This document shows, piece by piece, positions 38,424-46,968 of a stretch of DNA of 64,000 nt; positions within the stretch are counted from its first letter, which is position 1, and every line of letters begins with the position of its first letter. The position numbers and the translations under genes were made by a program. A model generated the notes under the pieces. That model was not told the DNA's origin. It saw only the letters and a list, made by a program, of their open reading frames with translations, and ran no database searches. The stretch comes from Bryobacteraceae bacterium. GTDB taxonomy: Bacteria > Acidobacteriota > Terriglobia > Bryobacterales > Bryobacteraceae. Location of the stretch: positions 318,501 to 382,500 of the forward strand of contig JAWKHH010000002.1 in assembly GCA_041394945.1 (NCBI GenBank). Reading direction: 5' to 3'.

Positions 38424-41342
38424 ATGACCAAGACGAAGTCCTTCACCCTTTTGTTCCTTTTCGCGGCGGCGGCCTGGCCGCGGACCGACCGCCAAACGTG
38501 CGGCTCCTATCCCGGCCGCGGCCAGGAGGAACTGCTCCTGCACCGTCAGTCCATGCGCGATCCGGCGAAGATCGCCGCGCTCCGCGCCGCCGCCAAGCCT
38601 GCCTCGCGCGATCAGGGCAACATCGTCATCATGGATGACACCGGTGTCGTCACCCGTCGCAATACCTTCAACCTGGACCGCCGCTTCGTGCTGTTTCAGC
38701 CCGTCAACCCCGCGATTTCCGAATACTCGTTCCAATCCGGCGAAGGCGGCTACGACGCCGGCATTGCGCAGGCAGGCACTCCGGTATCGGGCATCGGCGA
38801 CGACGACGCCCGGCCCATCGATCTTCCCTTCGCCTTCCGCTTCTACGGAAATTCCTACACCAGCGCCTTCCTCAACTCCGACGGCAATATCACCTTCGGC
38901 GCTGCCGATTCCGCCTCAGCCGACCGCTCCATTGGCCGAATGACCTCCGGCCCGCCGCGCATCGCTCCCTTCTACGCCGACCTCGATCCGTCGCGCTCCG
39001 GCTCCATCCGCATGAACGCCACGCCCGATCGCGTCACTTTTTCCTGGGACGCCGTGCCTGAGTATCAGGATTTCGGAGTCGGCCCGCGGAACACCTTTCA
39101 GGTGAGCCTGTTCGCCGATGGCCGGGTCCTCATCGCATGGGAAGGCATCAGCTCGCGCGACGCCGTTGTCGGGATCGCCCCCGGCTCCCTGCGCGGCGCA
39201 TCGGCCATTCTCTCGTTCTCCACCCCGAGCACGAGCACCTACTCGGGCGCCGTTATCGAGGGGTTCAACAGCACGGAACGCGTGGATATCGTTCTCGCCG
39301 CGCAGAAGTTCTTCGAGACGCACGACGACAACTATGACTACATCGCCATCTATAACAACATCGGCATCCCCGCCGATAACGGCGCTGTTGCGTTCGAAGT
39401 CACGGTCCGCAACAACCGCACCGGCATCGGCGATCCCATCGTCGACGACGGTTTCGAATATGGCTCCGCAAGCCGTCTGCAGGCTGTGCTGAACATGGGG
39501 CCCCTCTCGCAATACCCCGTGAACCCGAACGCGGTGGTGCCCTCGCGCATCACCAGCCGCGACACTCCGCTTACCGTTCTCGGCCACGAAGCGGGCCACC
39601 TCTGGCTCGCCTTCGTCAGCGTGCCCGATCCTGATAATCCCTCGGCCACGCCGATGCTGGGTCGGCAAACCGCCCACTGGGCCTTCACGTTCAACTCCGA
39701 GGCCTCCCTGCTCGAAGGGAACCGGATCCGCGACAATGGCGCCGGCGCTTCGCCCCGGTTTACCACCACCGCCACCGTTGAAGGCTACGCCCCGCTCGAC
39801 CAGTACCTGATGGGCTTCCGCGACCCGCGCGACGTTCCCTCCAGCTTCTACGTCGCCCGCGCCTCCGTCGGTTCGGCGAATCGCTCGCCGCAAGCCGGAG
39901 TCAGCTTCGATGGCGAACGCCGCGACGTATCGATCGACGACGTGGTCGCCGCCTCCGGTGTCCGCCGTCCGGATTTCACCGTGTCCCAGCGCCGCTTCCG
40001 CATGGCCATCGTTCTCGTCGCGCGCGAAGGCTCCCAGCCCACCGCGGAGGAGATGGCGCAGATCGAGGGCTACCGCGCCGGGTTTGACCCCTTCTTCGCC
40101 CGCGCCTCCGGCGATCGCGCCTCCATGGACACCAGCCTCCTCCGCGGACTCCGGCTTTCGGTGGCGCCGGCTTCCGGCATCGCCATCGGAACGGCGGCCG
40201 CGGCTTTCGTGGAACTCGCTGCCGACGCCGAGTCGCCGCTCACCGTCACGCTGCGCACCACGGGTCTCGTCACTGCTCCTGCCTCCGTCACCATCCCCGC
40301 CGGCGAACGCCGGGCATCGTTCGAACTGCGCGGAGTCAGCGCCGGCGTCGACGATCTCGAAGCCTCACCCGCCGACACGCGCTACGCCTCCGCTCACGCC
40401 CGGATTCAAGGAAACGCCGCTACCGCACTCCGGCTCGAAGTGACCTCCGGCGACAAGCAGCAGATCCCGCAATCCGGAACCCTCGCGCCGATCGTTGTCC
40501 GCGTGGCCGATGCGAACAACCTGCCCTATCCCGGCGTCGAAATCGTCGCGACGCCCGCCGCCGGCGCCTCCGTGCAGGCCGTCCGCGTCACCACCGGCCA
40601 GGACGGCGCCGCGAGCTTCGTCTGGACCCCCGGTTCCACCAACGAACTTCGACTCAGTCTCGCTGCCGCGCCTAACGTGGTGGTGACGGCCACGGCGCTC
40701 GGTAAACCCACCATCGCCGCCAACGGCGTCGTCAACGCGGCTTCGTTCACACCAGGACTCGCGCCCGGCGGCATCGCGTCGATCTTCGGATCGAGTCTCG
40801 CCGGTGGGTCGCGCGCAACTACCGGGTTCCCCCTCGGCGACGAACTCGCGGGTGTTCGCGTCCTGGTGAACGGAGTGCGCGCCATCCCCATCTACGTGAG
40901 CGATGGACAGATCAATTTCATCGCGCCCGCCGCGCTCGAGCCCGGGGAAGCCGAAGTCGCCGTGGTCACCGTCGCTCCCGCCGCCACCGGAACCAGTAAC
41001 ACCGTGCGCGCCACGGTGCGCGCCCTCGACCCCGGAATCTTCGGCATCCTCCGCGCCGGCACCACCCAACTCGCGGGAACGAACCCGAGCGCGCCCGGCG
41101 AGGTGATCGAAATCTACGCCACAGGCATGGGCGCCGTGAGCGGCGAAGCAACCGTCACTCCGGCCCAGGTACGGATCGGCGGCAGCGCCGCGCAAGTGCT
41201 CTACAGCGGTCCTGCGCCCGGATTCCCGGGCTTGTATCAGGTGAACGCCGTCGTCCCGGCTGGTGTCGCATCGGGCCAAGTCGACGCCGTCCTCGTCCAA
41301 GGCCAGACCGTCAGCAACGCATCGCCAGTCCAAATTCGATAA
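38424..41342 (+). CDS. secreted HEAGH-motif protein with Solibacter-type C-terminal domain
   Basis: 972-residue exported protein. Signal peptide 1-22. A nidogen/beta-type region (about 100-250) precedes a putative zinc-peptidase segment, VLGHEAGHLWLAF, with His388, Glu389 and His392. A bacterial-Ig-like stretch follows (about 580-770). From about 775 is a C-terminal domain with the NAASFTPGLAPGGIASIFG opening, IPIYVSDGQINFIAP and IEIYATGMGAV, the TIGR03437-like domain that is abundant in Solibacter relatives and thought to act in surface location. Much longer in-frame upstream sequence is a shadow of the opposite-strand operon. The third zinc ligand is not certain, so protease activity is inferred, not shown. 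Confidence 0.82.
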   Translation: MTKTKSFTLLFLFAAAAWPRTDRQTCGSYPGRGQEELLLHRQSMRDPAKIAALRAAAKPASRDQGNIVIMDDTGVVTRRNTFNLDRRFVLFQPVNPAISEYSFQSGEGGYDAGIAQAGTPVSGIGDDDARPIDLPFAFRFYGNSYTSAFLNSDGNITFGAADSASADRSIGRMTSGPPRIAPFYADLDPSRSGSIRMNATPDRVTFSWDAVPEYQDFGVGPRNTFQVSLFADGRVLIAWEGISSRDAVVGIAPGSLRGASAILSFSTPSTSTYSGAVIEGFNSTERVDIVLAAQKFFETHDDNYDYIAIYNNIGIPADNGAVAFEVTVRNNRTGIGDPIVDDGFEYGSASRLQAVLNMGPLSQYPVNPNAVVPSRITSRDTPLTVLGHEAGHLWLAFVSVPDPDNPSATPMLGRQTAHWAFTFNSEASLLEGNRIRDNGAGASPRFTTTATVEGYAPLDQYLMGFRDPRDVPSSFYVARASVGSANRSPQAGVSFDGERRDVSIDDVVAASGVRRPDFTVSQRRFRMAIVLVAREGSQPTAEEMAQIEGYRAGFDPFFARASGDRASMDTSLLRGLRLSVAPASGIAIGTAAAAFVELAADAESPLTVTLRTTGLVTAPASVTIPAGERRASFELRGVSAGVDDLEASPADTRYASAHARIQGNAATALRLEVTSGDKQQIPQSGTLAPIVVRVADANNLPYPGVEIVATPAAGASVQAVRVTTGQDGAASFVWTPGSTNELRLSLAAAPNVVVTATALGKPTIAANGVVNAASFTPGLAPGGIASIFGSSLAGGSRATTGFPLGDELAGVRVLVNGVRAIPIYVSDGQINFIAPAALEPGEAEVAVVTVAPAATGTSNTVRATVRALDPGIFGILRAGTTQLAGTNPSAPGEVIEIYATGMGAVSGEATVTPAQVRIGGSAAQVLYSGPAPGFPGLYQVNAVVPAGVASGQVDAVLVQGQTVSNASPVQIR

Positions 41343-41405
41343 GTTCGAGAGTGGGCCCTCGCGGCGCGAGCGTTCCGGTGACGCGGGGATGCCCGAGGAG
41401 GGTGT

Positions 41406-42482
41406 ATGGTTCGGCGTGACTTTCTTCAACTGGCCGCGGCATCGGCCGCTATAGCGGCGCCCGGACGGACCCGAAAACAGTCCATGGAGTGGTTCCGAAA
41501 AGCCAGGTTCGGGCTCTTCATGCACTACGGCGTCTACAGTATTCTCGGGCGCGGCGAATGGGTGATGCTCAACGAGGCGATCCCCGTCGCCGAGTATTCG
41601 AAGCTCAAAGACAAGTTCACCGCCGGCCAGTTCGATGCCGGCAGGATTTGCGACATGGCGCAGGCGGCAGGCATGAAGTACGTGAACATGACCGCCCGCC
41701 ACCACGACAGCTTCTGCCTCTTCAAGACGGCCCAAACCGATTTCTCGACCATGGCCTCCCCCGCCCGGCGCGACCTGATCGGCGAACTCACCGCCGCCGC
41801 CCGCAAACGCGGACTCGGCATCTTCTACTACTACTCCTACGCGCTCGATTGGCGGCATCCCTATTTCTACTCCATCACCGCCGGGATGGATTCGAACAAT
41901 GCGCCCTGGAATCGCGCCCGCCCCGCCTATAAGTCCCCCGACCCCGCCTACCGCTACGAAAAGCCCGCGGACTTCCGCAAGTACGTCGATTTCACGCACG
42001 CCCAGCTCCGCGAACTGCTCACCCAGTACGGACCAATCAACGGCATCTGGCTCGATCCCATCATGGGCTACTACGCCCGTCCGGACCTATTCCCCATCGA
42101 AGAGACCTATGCGCTCATCCGGAAGCTGCAACCCGGCTGCCTGATCTGCTTCAAACAGGGCGCCAACGGCGATGAGGACTTCGTCGCGCCCGAGCGCACG
42201 CTCGCCGCCCATCGCACCGGCGGCGAACTCGCGCGCAAGGTTTGGGAGAAGAATAAGACCAAGCTGCCTGAGATCTGCGACACGCTGCAGGAACGCGTTT
42301 GGGGCTATCAGGCCCGCGATGACCGTCAGCATCGCGACGCCGATTGGGTGATGAAGACTCTCGACTACTGCCGTTCGATCGACGGGAACCTTCTCTTGAA
42401 CACCGGTCCGCTGCCCGATGGGTCGATCCACGCCGGCGACGCCGCCACCTTGCTCGAAGTGGGACGCCGCCTCAAGGCCTGA
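41406..42482 (+). CDS. alpha-L-fucosidase (GH29)
   Basis: 358-residue glycoside hydrolase of family 29. The N-terminus VRRDFLQLAAASAAIAA is a Tat-type leader, so export is likely. Family motifs: WFRKARFGLFMHYGVYS, the substrate-binding RHHDSFCLF (His99-His100), and GIWLDP with the nucleophile Asp217. No C-terminal beta-sandwich is present, so this is a single-barrel form; 358 residues is short for GH29. GAGGAGGG lies 6 bases before the ATG. It releases terminal alpha-linked fucose from glycans. Convergent with the regA-like gene three bases away. Confidence 0.88.
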   Translation: MVRRDFLQLAAASAAIAAPGRTRKQSMEWFRKARFGLFMHYGVYSILGRGEWVMLNEAIPVAEYSKLKDKFTAGQFDAGRICDMAQAAGMKYVNMTARHHDSFCLFKTAQTDFSTMASPARRDLIGELTAAARKRGLGIFYYYSYALDWRHPYFYSITAGMDSNNAPWNRARPAYKSPDPAYRYEKPADFRKYVDFTHAQLRELLTQYGPINGIWLDPIMGYYARPDLFPIEETYALIRKLQPGCLICFKQGANGDEDFVAPERTLAAHRTGGELARKVWEKNKTKLPEICDTLQERVWGYQARDDRQHRDADWVMKTLDYCRSIDGNLLLNTGPLPDGSIHAGDAATLLEVGRRLKA

Positions 42483-42485
42483 GCC

Positions 42486-43034
42486 TCACACCCGCGGCGG
42501 GTACTTCGAGAGCTTTCGCTGCAGGGACCTTCGGTGCAGGCCCAGCAGCTTCGCCGCCTGGGAGATGTTCCCTTCGCAATCGGCCAGCACGCGCTGGATG
42601 TGCTCCCATTCCACGCGGGCGAGCGACGGCACCGTGCCAGCGTCGGCATCCCCTTCGGCTGCTTCCTCAGCCTGCGTGATCCGCCGATAAGCGTCCAGAA
42701 TCTGGTCCGCGTCGGCCGGTTTACTCAGGTAGTGCGCGGCCCCGAGCTTGGTGGCCGTCACTGCGGTGGCGATGCTTCCATACCCGGTCAACATGATGAT
42801 GCAGGTCGAAGGGTCGCTTTCGTTGAGCTGCTTGACGATCTCCAGACCGCCCATTCCCGGCAGGCGCAAATCCACAACCGCCAAGTCCGGACCGCCTTCC
42901 TCGGCGAAGCGAATCGCGGCCGTACCGTCGCCGGCTCCCTGCGCTTCCCAGCCCCGGTCGGAAAGTGCCCGGCACAGGCGGGTCCGGAAGACCTCATCGT
43001 CGTCCACCACCAGCGCCACCGGCTTTTCCGGCAT
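42486..43034 (-). CDS. regA: RegA/PrrA/ActR-type response regulator
   Basis: 182-residue response regulator. Receiver domain (about 5-120) with acidic pocket Asp11-Asp13, phospho-acceptor Asp55 in VVDLRLPG, Thr in MLTGYGS and Lys in YLSKPAD. After a linker, the output is a Fis-type helix-turn-helix, GNISQAAKLLGLHRRSLQRKLSKYPP, which is the highly conserved RegA/PrrA/ActR DNA-binding helix. Length equals R. capsulatus RegA (184). Start at 43034, 6 bases after the sensor stop. In proteobacteria this regulator controls hydrogenase, respiratory oxidases and carbon/nitrogen fixation in response to redox state. Confidence 0.92.
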   Translation of the reverse strand: MPEKPVALVVDDDEVFRTRLCRALSDRGWEAQGAGDGTAAIRFAEEGGPDLAVVDLRLPGMGGLEIVKQLNESDPSTCIIMLTGYGSIATAVTATKLGAAHYLSKPADADQILDAYRRITQAEEAAEGDADAGTVPSLARVEWEHIQRVLADCEGNISQAAKLLGLHRRSLQRKLSKYPPRV

Positions 43035-43039
43035 TCCGG

Positions 43040-44338
43040 TCAGACTCTGCTCTCCGTCCGGATCTGCGCCGGCGAGGTTTGGCATGGCAGTTCGAGAATC
43101 GCCCGCGTGCCGCCGCCTTCCGCCGGCGTCAACTCGAAGCGTCCCTGAAGCCGATCCGCCAGCGTGCGGACCAGGAAGATGCCCAGCCCCATCCCGGCGC
43201 CGGGAGCCTTTGTCGTAAAGAACGGTTCGCCGGCGCGGCGCAGCGTTTCCGCACTCATGCCCGCGCCTTCGTCGATCACCTCGAAGCAGACGCCTCCCCT
43301 TGCCGTCCGCGCGCTGAGCCGCACCACCGCGCCCTCCGCACTCGCGTCGAATGCGTTCTTCACAAGCGCGATGAGCGCCTGCTCCACCGCGTGCCGCGGG
43401 ATGCGCAGCACGGCATCGGTCGCCGTGCCGGCGCGGAACTCGAGCCTCGACGTGAACACGTCCCGCACTGCTGCCAGCAACTCGGCGGACGTCACATCCT
43501 CGAGCGCCTCACCCACCGGTTCCGCCCCGGCCAGGCTCATCCCTTGCAGGATCGCGCGGCATCGGTCCACTTCCTGCCGGATCAGCCGGCTGTCGTCGGC
43601 GATCGCGCCGTTGGGCGAAGTCCGTGTGGCGTAGTGTTCGAGTTCCTTCGCCACCACCGCGATCGTTCCCAATGGCGTGCTCAGCTCATGGGCGGCGCCG
43701 GCCGCCAGCGTCACCAGCGACGCCAGCCGCTCCTTCTTCGCCAACTCCTCCTGCATGCGCAGCAGAGTTTGCTCTCGTTCCCGCAGAAGAGCCGAAATCC
43801 GGCCTGAGAACATCGCCACCAGCGCCGACGCCACCCCAAACGCCACCCACATCCCGATGAGATGCAGGCTAGCCCGGCCGCCGTGCGGGTGCATTTCGAG
43901 CGCCGGGATCGGCATCGGGTTCCAGAACAATAGGCCGAAACACACGCACGCCAGCGCGCCAAGCGCCCACGTCTGCCGCTGGTTCAGAATCGTCGCCGCG
44001 AGAGTGATGTGGACGAGGTAGAGCAGGCTGAACGGATTGTTCGGCCCGCCGGCCAGCATCAGCGTCGCGGTAAGGCACAGGGTGTCGAGCACGAATACCC
44101 AGCCGATCAGCGTGGAATGGTCGCGCCCGGCGCCCGCTTCGGCGTGCCGGGACAGCCAAGGATTGCTCAGCGCCACCAGCGCCGGCGGAATCAGCAGCCA
44201 CCGCAAGGGCAGATCGATCCCCACCATCTGATCCGCAGCGAAACATGTGATCGCCTGCCCGGCGGCCATCGCGTAGCGCAGGCGTACGATCCACGGTAGA
44301 GCGATGCGTGGGTCCGCGCGCGAGGAGTCCACTCCCAT
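43040..44338 (-). CDS. regB: RegB/PrrB-type redox sensor histidine kinase
   Basis: 432-residue membrane sensor kinase with about six transmembrane segments (20-180). The quinone-binding heptapeptide is present in LAGGPNNPFSLLYL (about 96-109). The H-box is LAAGAAHELSTPLGTI with His217, and the redox-active cysteine equivalent is Cys260 in EVDRCRAIL, 43 residues after the His (40 in R. capsulatus RegB: H225/C265). ATPase boxes: NAFDAS, GMGLGIFLV. ATG at 44338 is taken as start; GTG at 44332 has a better spaced GGAGAG. It precedes regA by 5 bases and is divergent from the copper receptor gene. Confidence 0.92.
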   Translation of the reverse strand: MGVDSSRADPRIALPWIVRLRYAMAAGQAITCFAADQMVGIDLPLRWLLIPPALVALSNPWLSRHAEAGAGRDHSTLIGWVFVLDTLCLTATLMLAGGPNNPFSLLYLVHITLAATILNQRQTWALGALACVCFGLLFWNPMPIPALEMHPHGGRASLHLIGMWVAFGVASALVAMFSGRISALLREREQTLLRMQEELAKKERLASLVTLAAGAAHELSTPLGTIAVVAKELEHYATRTSPNGAIADDSRLIRQEVDRCRAILQGMSLAGAEPVGEALEDVTSAELLAAVRDVFTSRLEFRAGTATDAVLRIPRHAVEQALIALVKNAFDASAEGAVVRLSARTARGGVCFEVIDEGAGMSAETLRRAGEPFFTTKAPGAGMGLGIFLVRTLADRLQGRFELTPAEGGGTRAILELPCQTSPAQIRTESRV

Positions 44339-44378
44339 CTCTCCATCGTAATTTGCCCGGCTCGGAAAAGGCGGAACT

Positions 44379-44393
44379 GCGACAATATGACGC
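44379..44393. promoter_or_regulatory. candidate RegA/PrrA-type binding site
   Basis: GCGAC-AATAT-GACGC, an imperfect inverted repeat in the 101-base region between regB (minus) and the copper receptor (plus). It exactly fits the GCGNC-N5-GNCGC half-site pattern described for PrrA/RegA and has one mismatch to the RegR box as I recall it. In this GC-rich DNA such a match can occur by chance, so position is the main support. Confidence 0.4.
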
Positions 44394-44439
44394 ACCTAAA
44401 GCACTGGTAAGCAAGGCGTTGGAGCCGTACGCTGGGTTC

Positions 44440-46842
44440 ATGGTTCTCCCGCGATCTGTCGTCCGCCTTGTGCTTCCGATTCTCGCCTCCGTCCCCTTGG
44501 CCGCCGCCGGAACCACGCTTTCCGGAGTTGTGCGCGATCCGTCTGGCGCGGCCGTGCCCGGCGCCACCGTAACCGCCCGCCATCGCGCCTCGGGCGCCGA
44601 GACAGCCGTTCGCACCGGCCCCTCGGGTGAATACGTCCTCGTGGATTTGGCCGCCGGCTCCTACGGCGTCCAGGCGGCCGCCCGCGGCTTTCAGCGCACC
44701 GAAGAACGGGTGGAGGTCGGCGCCGGCTTGCCCGTCCGGCTCGATCTGGCGCTCTCGATCCTCCAGACCCGCACGACCGTCGAGATCGCCGCCGGGACGC
44801 AAGAGATCAACCGGCAGGCCGTTGCACGAGTCCGCGAGAGCGACGTTGCGCTCACGCTGCTCGATTCCGAGGGTTACTCGGCGTTGGGTTCCGGTGGCGT
44901 ATCGTCCATGCCCGCACTGCGCGGACTGGCTGACGACCGGGTCAATGTGCTCTTGAACGGCATGACCATCGGCCAGGCATGCGGCAACCACATGAATCCG
45001 CCGCTCTCCTACACCACGCCTGCCGCCGGCGAGCCTCCCGCCGTCATCGCGGGCGTGACTCCGGTGAGGCTCGGCGGCGACAGCACCGGCGGCGCCATCG
45101 TCGTCGATACGCCCGCGCCGGCTTTCGTTGGAAACGGGCACGGCCTCGCCACCCACGGAGGGCTGTCGATGTTCCATCGCAACAACGGCGTGGTGAACGG
45201 CGGCACGGCCTGGTTCTCGCTCGCCGCCCGCAACTTCAGCGTCGGGTACAACGGCTCCTACGTCAATGCGAACAACTACAAAGACGGGATGGGCCGCGCC
45301 GTGATGTCCACTTTCTACGAATCGCAGAACCACGGTCTGCAACTGTCCGCCCGCCGAGGAGCCAACCATTTCAACGCGAGCATCGGCTACCAGCGCATCC
45401 CGCAGCAGGGCTTCGCCAACGCGAGGATGGACATGACGCGCAACGAAGCCAAGTTCATCAACGGCGCCTACTCGCGCCCCTTCGCCGCCGGCCGCTTCGA
45501 TGCCCGCGTCTACTATCAGTTCACCCGCCACGGCATGAACATCCTTCGCGACAAGATCCCCGGCATGAACATGCCCATGGAGACGCGCGGCGTCAACTTG
45601 GGCTACACGGTGGCCGTCGAGAAGTCGCTTGGCGCCGGTCACACTTTTCGGGCCGGACATGAAACCCGCCGCTTTGCTTTGGACGATTGGTGGCCGCCGG
45701 TGATGCCGATGATCGGAAGCATGGGGCCGGGAACCCTTTGGAATATTCGTGACGGCCGCCGCACGCGCGTGGCGTTCTACGGGGAATGGGAAGCGCGCCA
45801 ATCGAATGCCTGGACGACTCTGCTCGGCGTTCGCGCGGAAACGGTGGGGATGAACGCCGCCGGAGTCGTTGGCTACAACACCTCGCTCACAACAACCGGC
45901 AGCGCTATGTACGCCGCCGACGCCGCGGAGTTCAACGCCGCTCAACGCGCACGCCGCGATTTCAATATCGACGTCACGGCCAGCGCCCGCTATCAGCCTC
46001 GCGCCGGCACGCTGTTCGAATTCGGCTTCGCCCGCAAGACGCGTTCGCCTGGCCTCTACGAGCGCTATCTCTGGGTGAAGCGCAGCATGATGTCCATCAG
46101 CATGAATGGCTGGTTCGGCGACGGCAACGGCTATACCGGCAATCTCGACCTGCGCCCCGAGGCCGCCCATCACTTCACCGCCGCCACCGAGTGGCGCGGC
46201 GCCGGAGAGCGCGCGTGGAAGTTGCGGATCGCTCCGTTCTATACGCACTTCAACGACTTCATCGACGTCCGGCGTTGCCCGGTGCTGGCCGACGCAGGAA
46301 ATGGCTGCACGGCCATGCGCTTTAACGCGACAAACGGATTCACGTCCCTGCAGTTCTTCAACTACAGCGCGCGGCTGATGGGCGTCGATGGCTCGTGGCG
46401 CCTCCCGCTGACGGGCGCCTCGAACAGCGCCGGTCCGGTCTCCCTCGCCGGCGTGTTCTCCTATGTGAGCGGCGAGAATCGCGATACCGGCCAGTTTCTG
46501 TACAACATCATGCCGATGAACGCGCGGACGTGGATGGAACATCGCCGCGGCGCCTGGTTGAACGCGTTCGAATTCGTGGCCGTCGACGCGAAGCGCAATA
46601 TCCAGGCCATGCGGAACGAATTGCCTACGCCCGGGTACGCGCTGTTGAACGTCCGCACGTCGTACCGCTGGCGGCTCGCCGAAGCCGCCGGCATCCGGCT
46701 CGACGCCGGCATCGACAATCTGGCCAACCGCTTCTACGCGATGCCGCTCGGCGGACGCTACTGGGTGGGCGACAAGACCGGAAACACGCAGGTCTCGGGC
46801 GCCGGACGGAACATCTACGGCGGCCTTACGTTCGAGTTCTAG
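44440..46842 (+). CDS. TonB-dependent copper receptor (OprC/NosA-like)
   Basis: 800-residue outer-membrane receptor. Signal peptide about 1-22, then a carboxypeptidase-regulatory-like beta domain (SGVVRDPSGAAVPGATVTA, about 28-105), a plug (about 110-250) and a 22-strand-type barrel ending GGLTFEF. The copper-binding residues known from Pseudomonas OprC, C143xxxM147 with H323xM325, are matched in order and spacing by Cys181-x3-Met185 (IGQACGNHMNPPLSY) and His364-x-Met366 (FTRHGMNILRDK). It should import copper using TonB energy. The extra N-terminal domain is typical of Acidobacteriota/Bacteroidota receptors. Divergent from regB; the hydrogenase operon follows after 126 bases. Confidence 0.9.
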   Translation: MVLPRSVVRLVLPILASVPLAAAGTTLSGVVRDPSGAAVPGATVTARHRASGAETAVRTGPSGEYVLVDLAAGSYGVQAAARGFQRTEERVEVGAGLPVRLDLALSILQTRTTVEIAAGTQEINRQAVARVRESDVALTLLDSEGYSALGSGGVSSMPALRGLADDRVNVLLNGMTIGQACGNHMNPPLSYTTPAAGEPPAVIAGVTPVRLGGDSTGGAIVVDTPAPAFVGNGHGLATHGGLSMFHRNNGVVNGGTAWFSLAARNFSVGYNGSYVNANNYKDGMGRAVMSTFYESQNHGLQLSARRGANHFNASIGYQRIPQQGFANARMDMTRNEAKFINGAYSRPFAAGRFDARVYYQFTRHGMNILRDKIPGMNMPMETRGVNLGYTVAVEKSLGAGHTFRAGHETRRFALDDWWPPVMPMIGSMGPGTLWNIRDGRRTRVAFYGEWEARQSNAWTTLLGVRAETVGMNAAGVVGYNTSLTTTGSAMYAADAAEFNAAQRARRDFNIDVTASARYQPRAGTLFEFGFARKTRSPGLYERYLWVKRSMMSISMNGWFGDGNGYTGNLDLRPEAAHHFTAATEWRGAGERAWKLRIAPFYTHFNDFIDVRRCPVLADAGNGCTAMRFNATNGFTSLQFFNYSARLMGVDGSWRLPLTGASNSAGPVSLAGVFSYVSGENRDTGQFLYNIMPMNARTWMEHRRGAWLNAFEFVAVDAKRNIQAMRNELPTPGYALLNVRTSYRWRLAEAAGIRLDAGIDNLANRFYAMPLGGRYWVGDKTGNTQVSGAGRNIYGGLTFEF

Positions 46843-46879
46843 CGGAGCTGCCCAATCCATCGATTTTCGTGTTTTCACT

Positions 46880-46919
46880 GACGATTTACGTCGAAATACG
46901 CAGCGTCCAGGTGTATACT
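46880..46919 (+). promoter_or_regulatory. candidate hydrogenase promoter and inverted repeat
   Basis: In the 126-base AT-richer gap before the hydrogenase operon, TATACT (46914-46919) is a good -10 candidate preceded by TG. A perfect short inverted repeat GACG-ATTTA-CGTC (46880-46892) ends 21 bases upstream of it, where an activator would bind. No consensus -35 and no sigma-54 box were seen. Confidence 0.4.
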
Positions 46920-46968
46920 GGGGTCGGCCTGGTAGCTGGGCGCCCGATGGCCGGGCCAGGAGGCGACT

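Noticed and set aside
40365..41999. 544-codon minus-strand frame over the HEAGH protein end and fucosidase start
   Set aside because: Spans two real plus-strand genes and has low-complexity Gly/Arg/His content.
42965..43807. 280-codon plus-strand frame over regB
   Set aside because: Shadow of the sensor kinase, Arg/His/Pro-rich with no domain.
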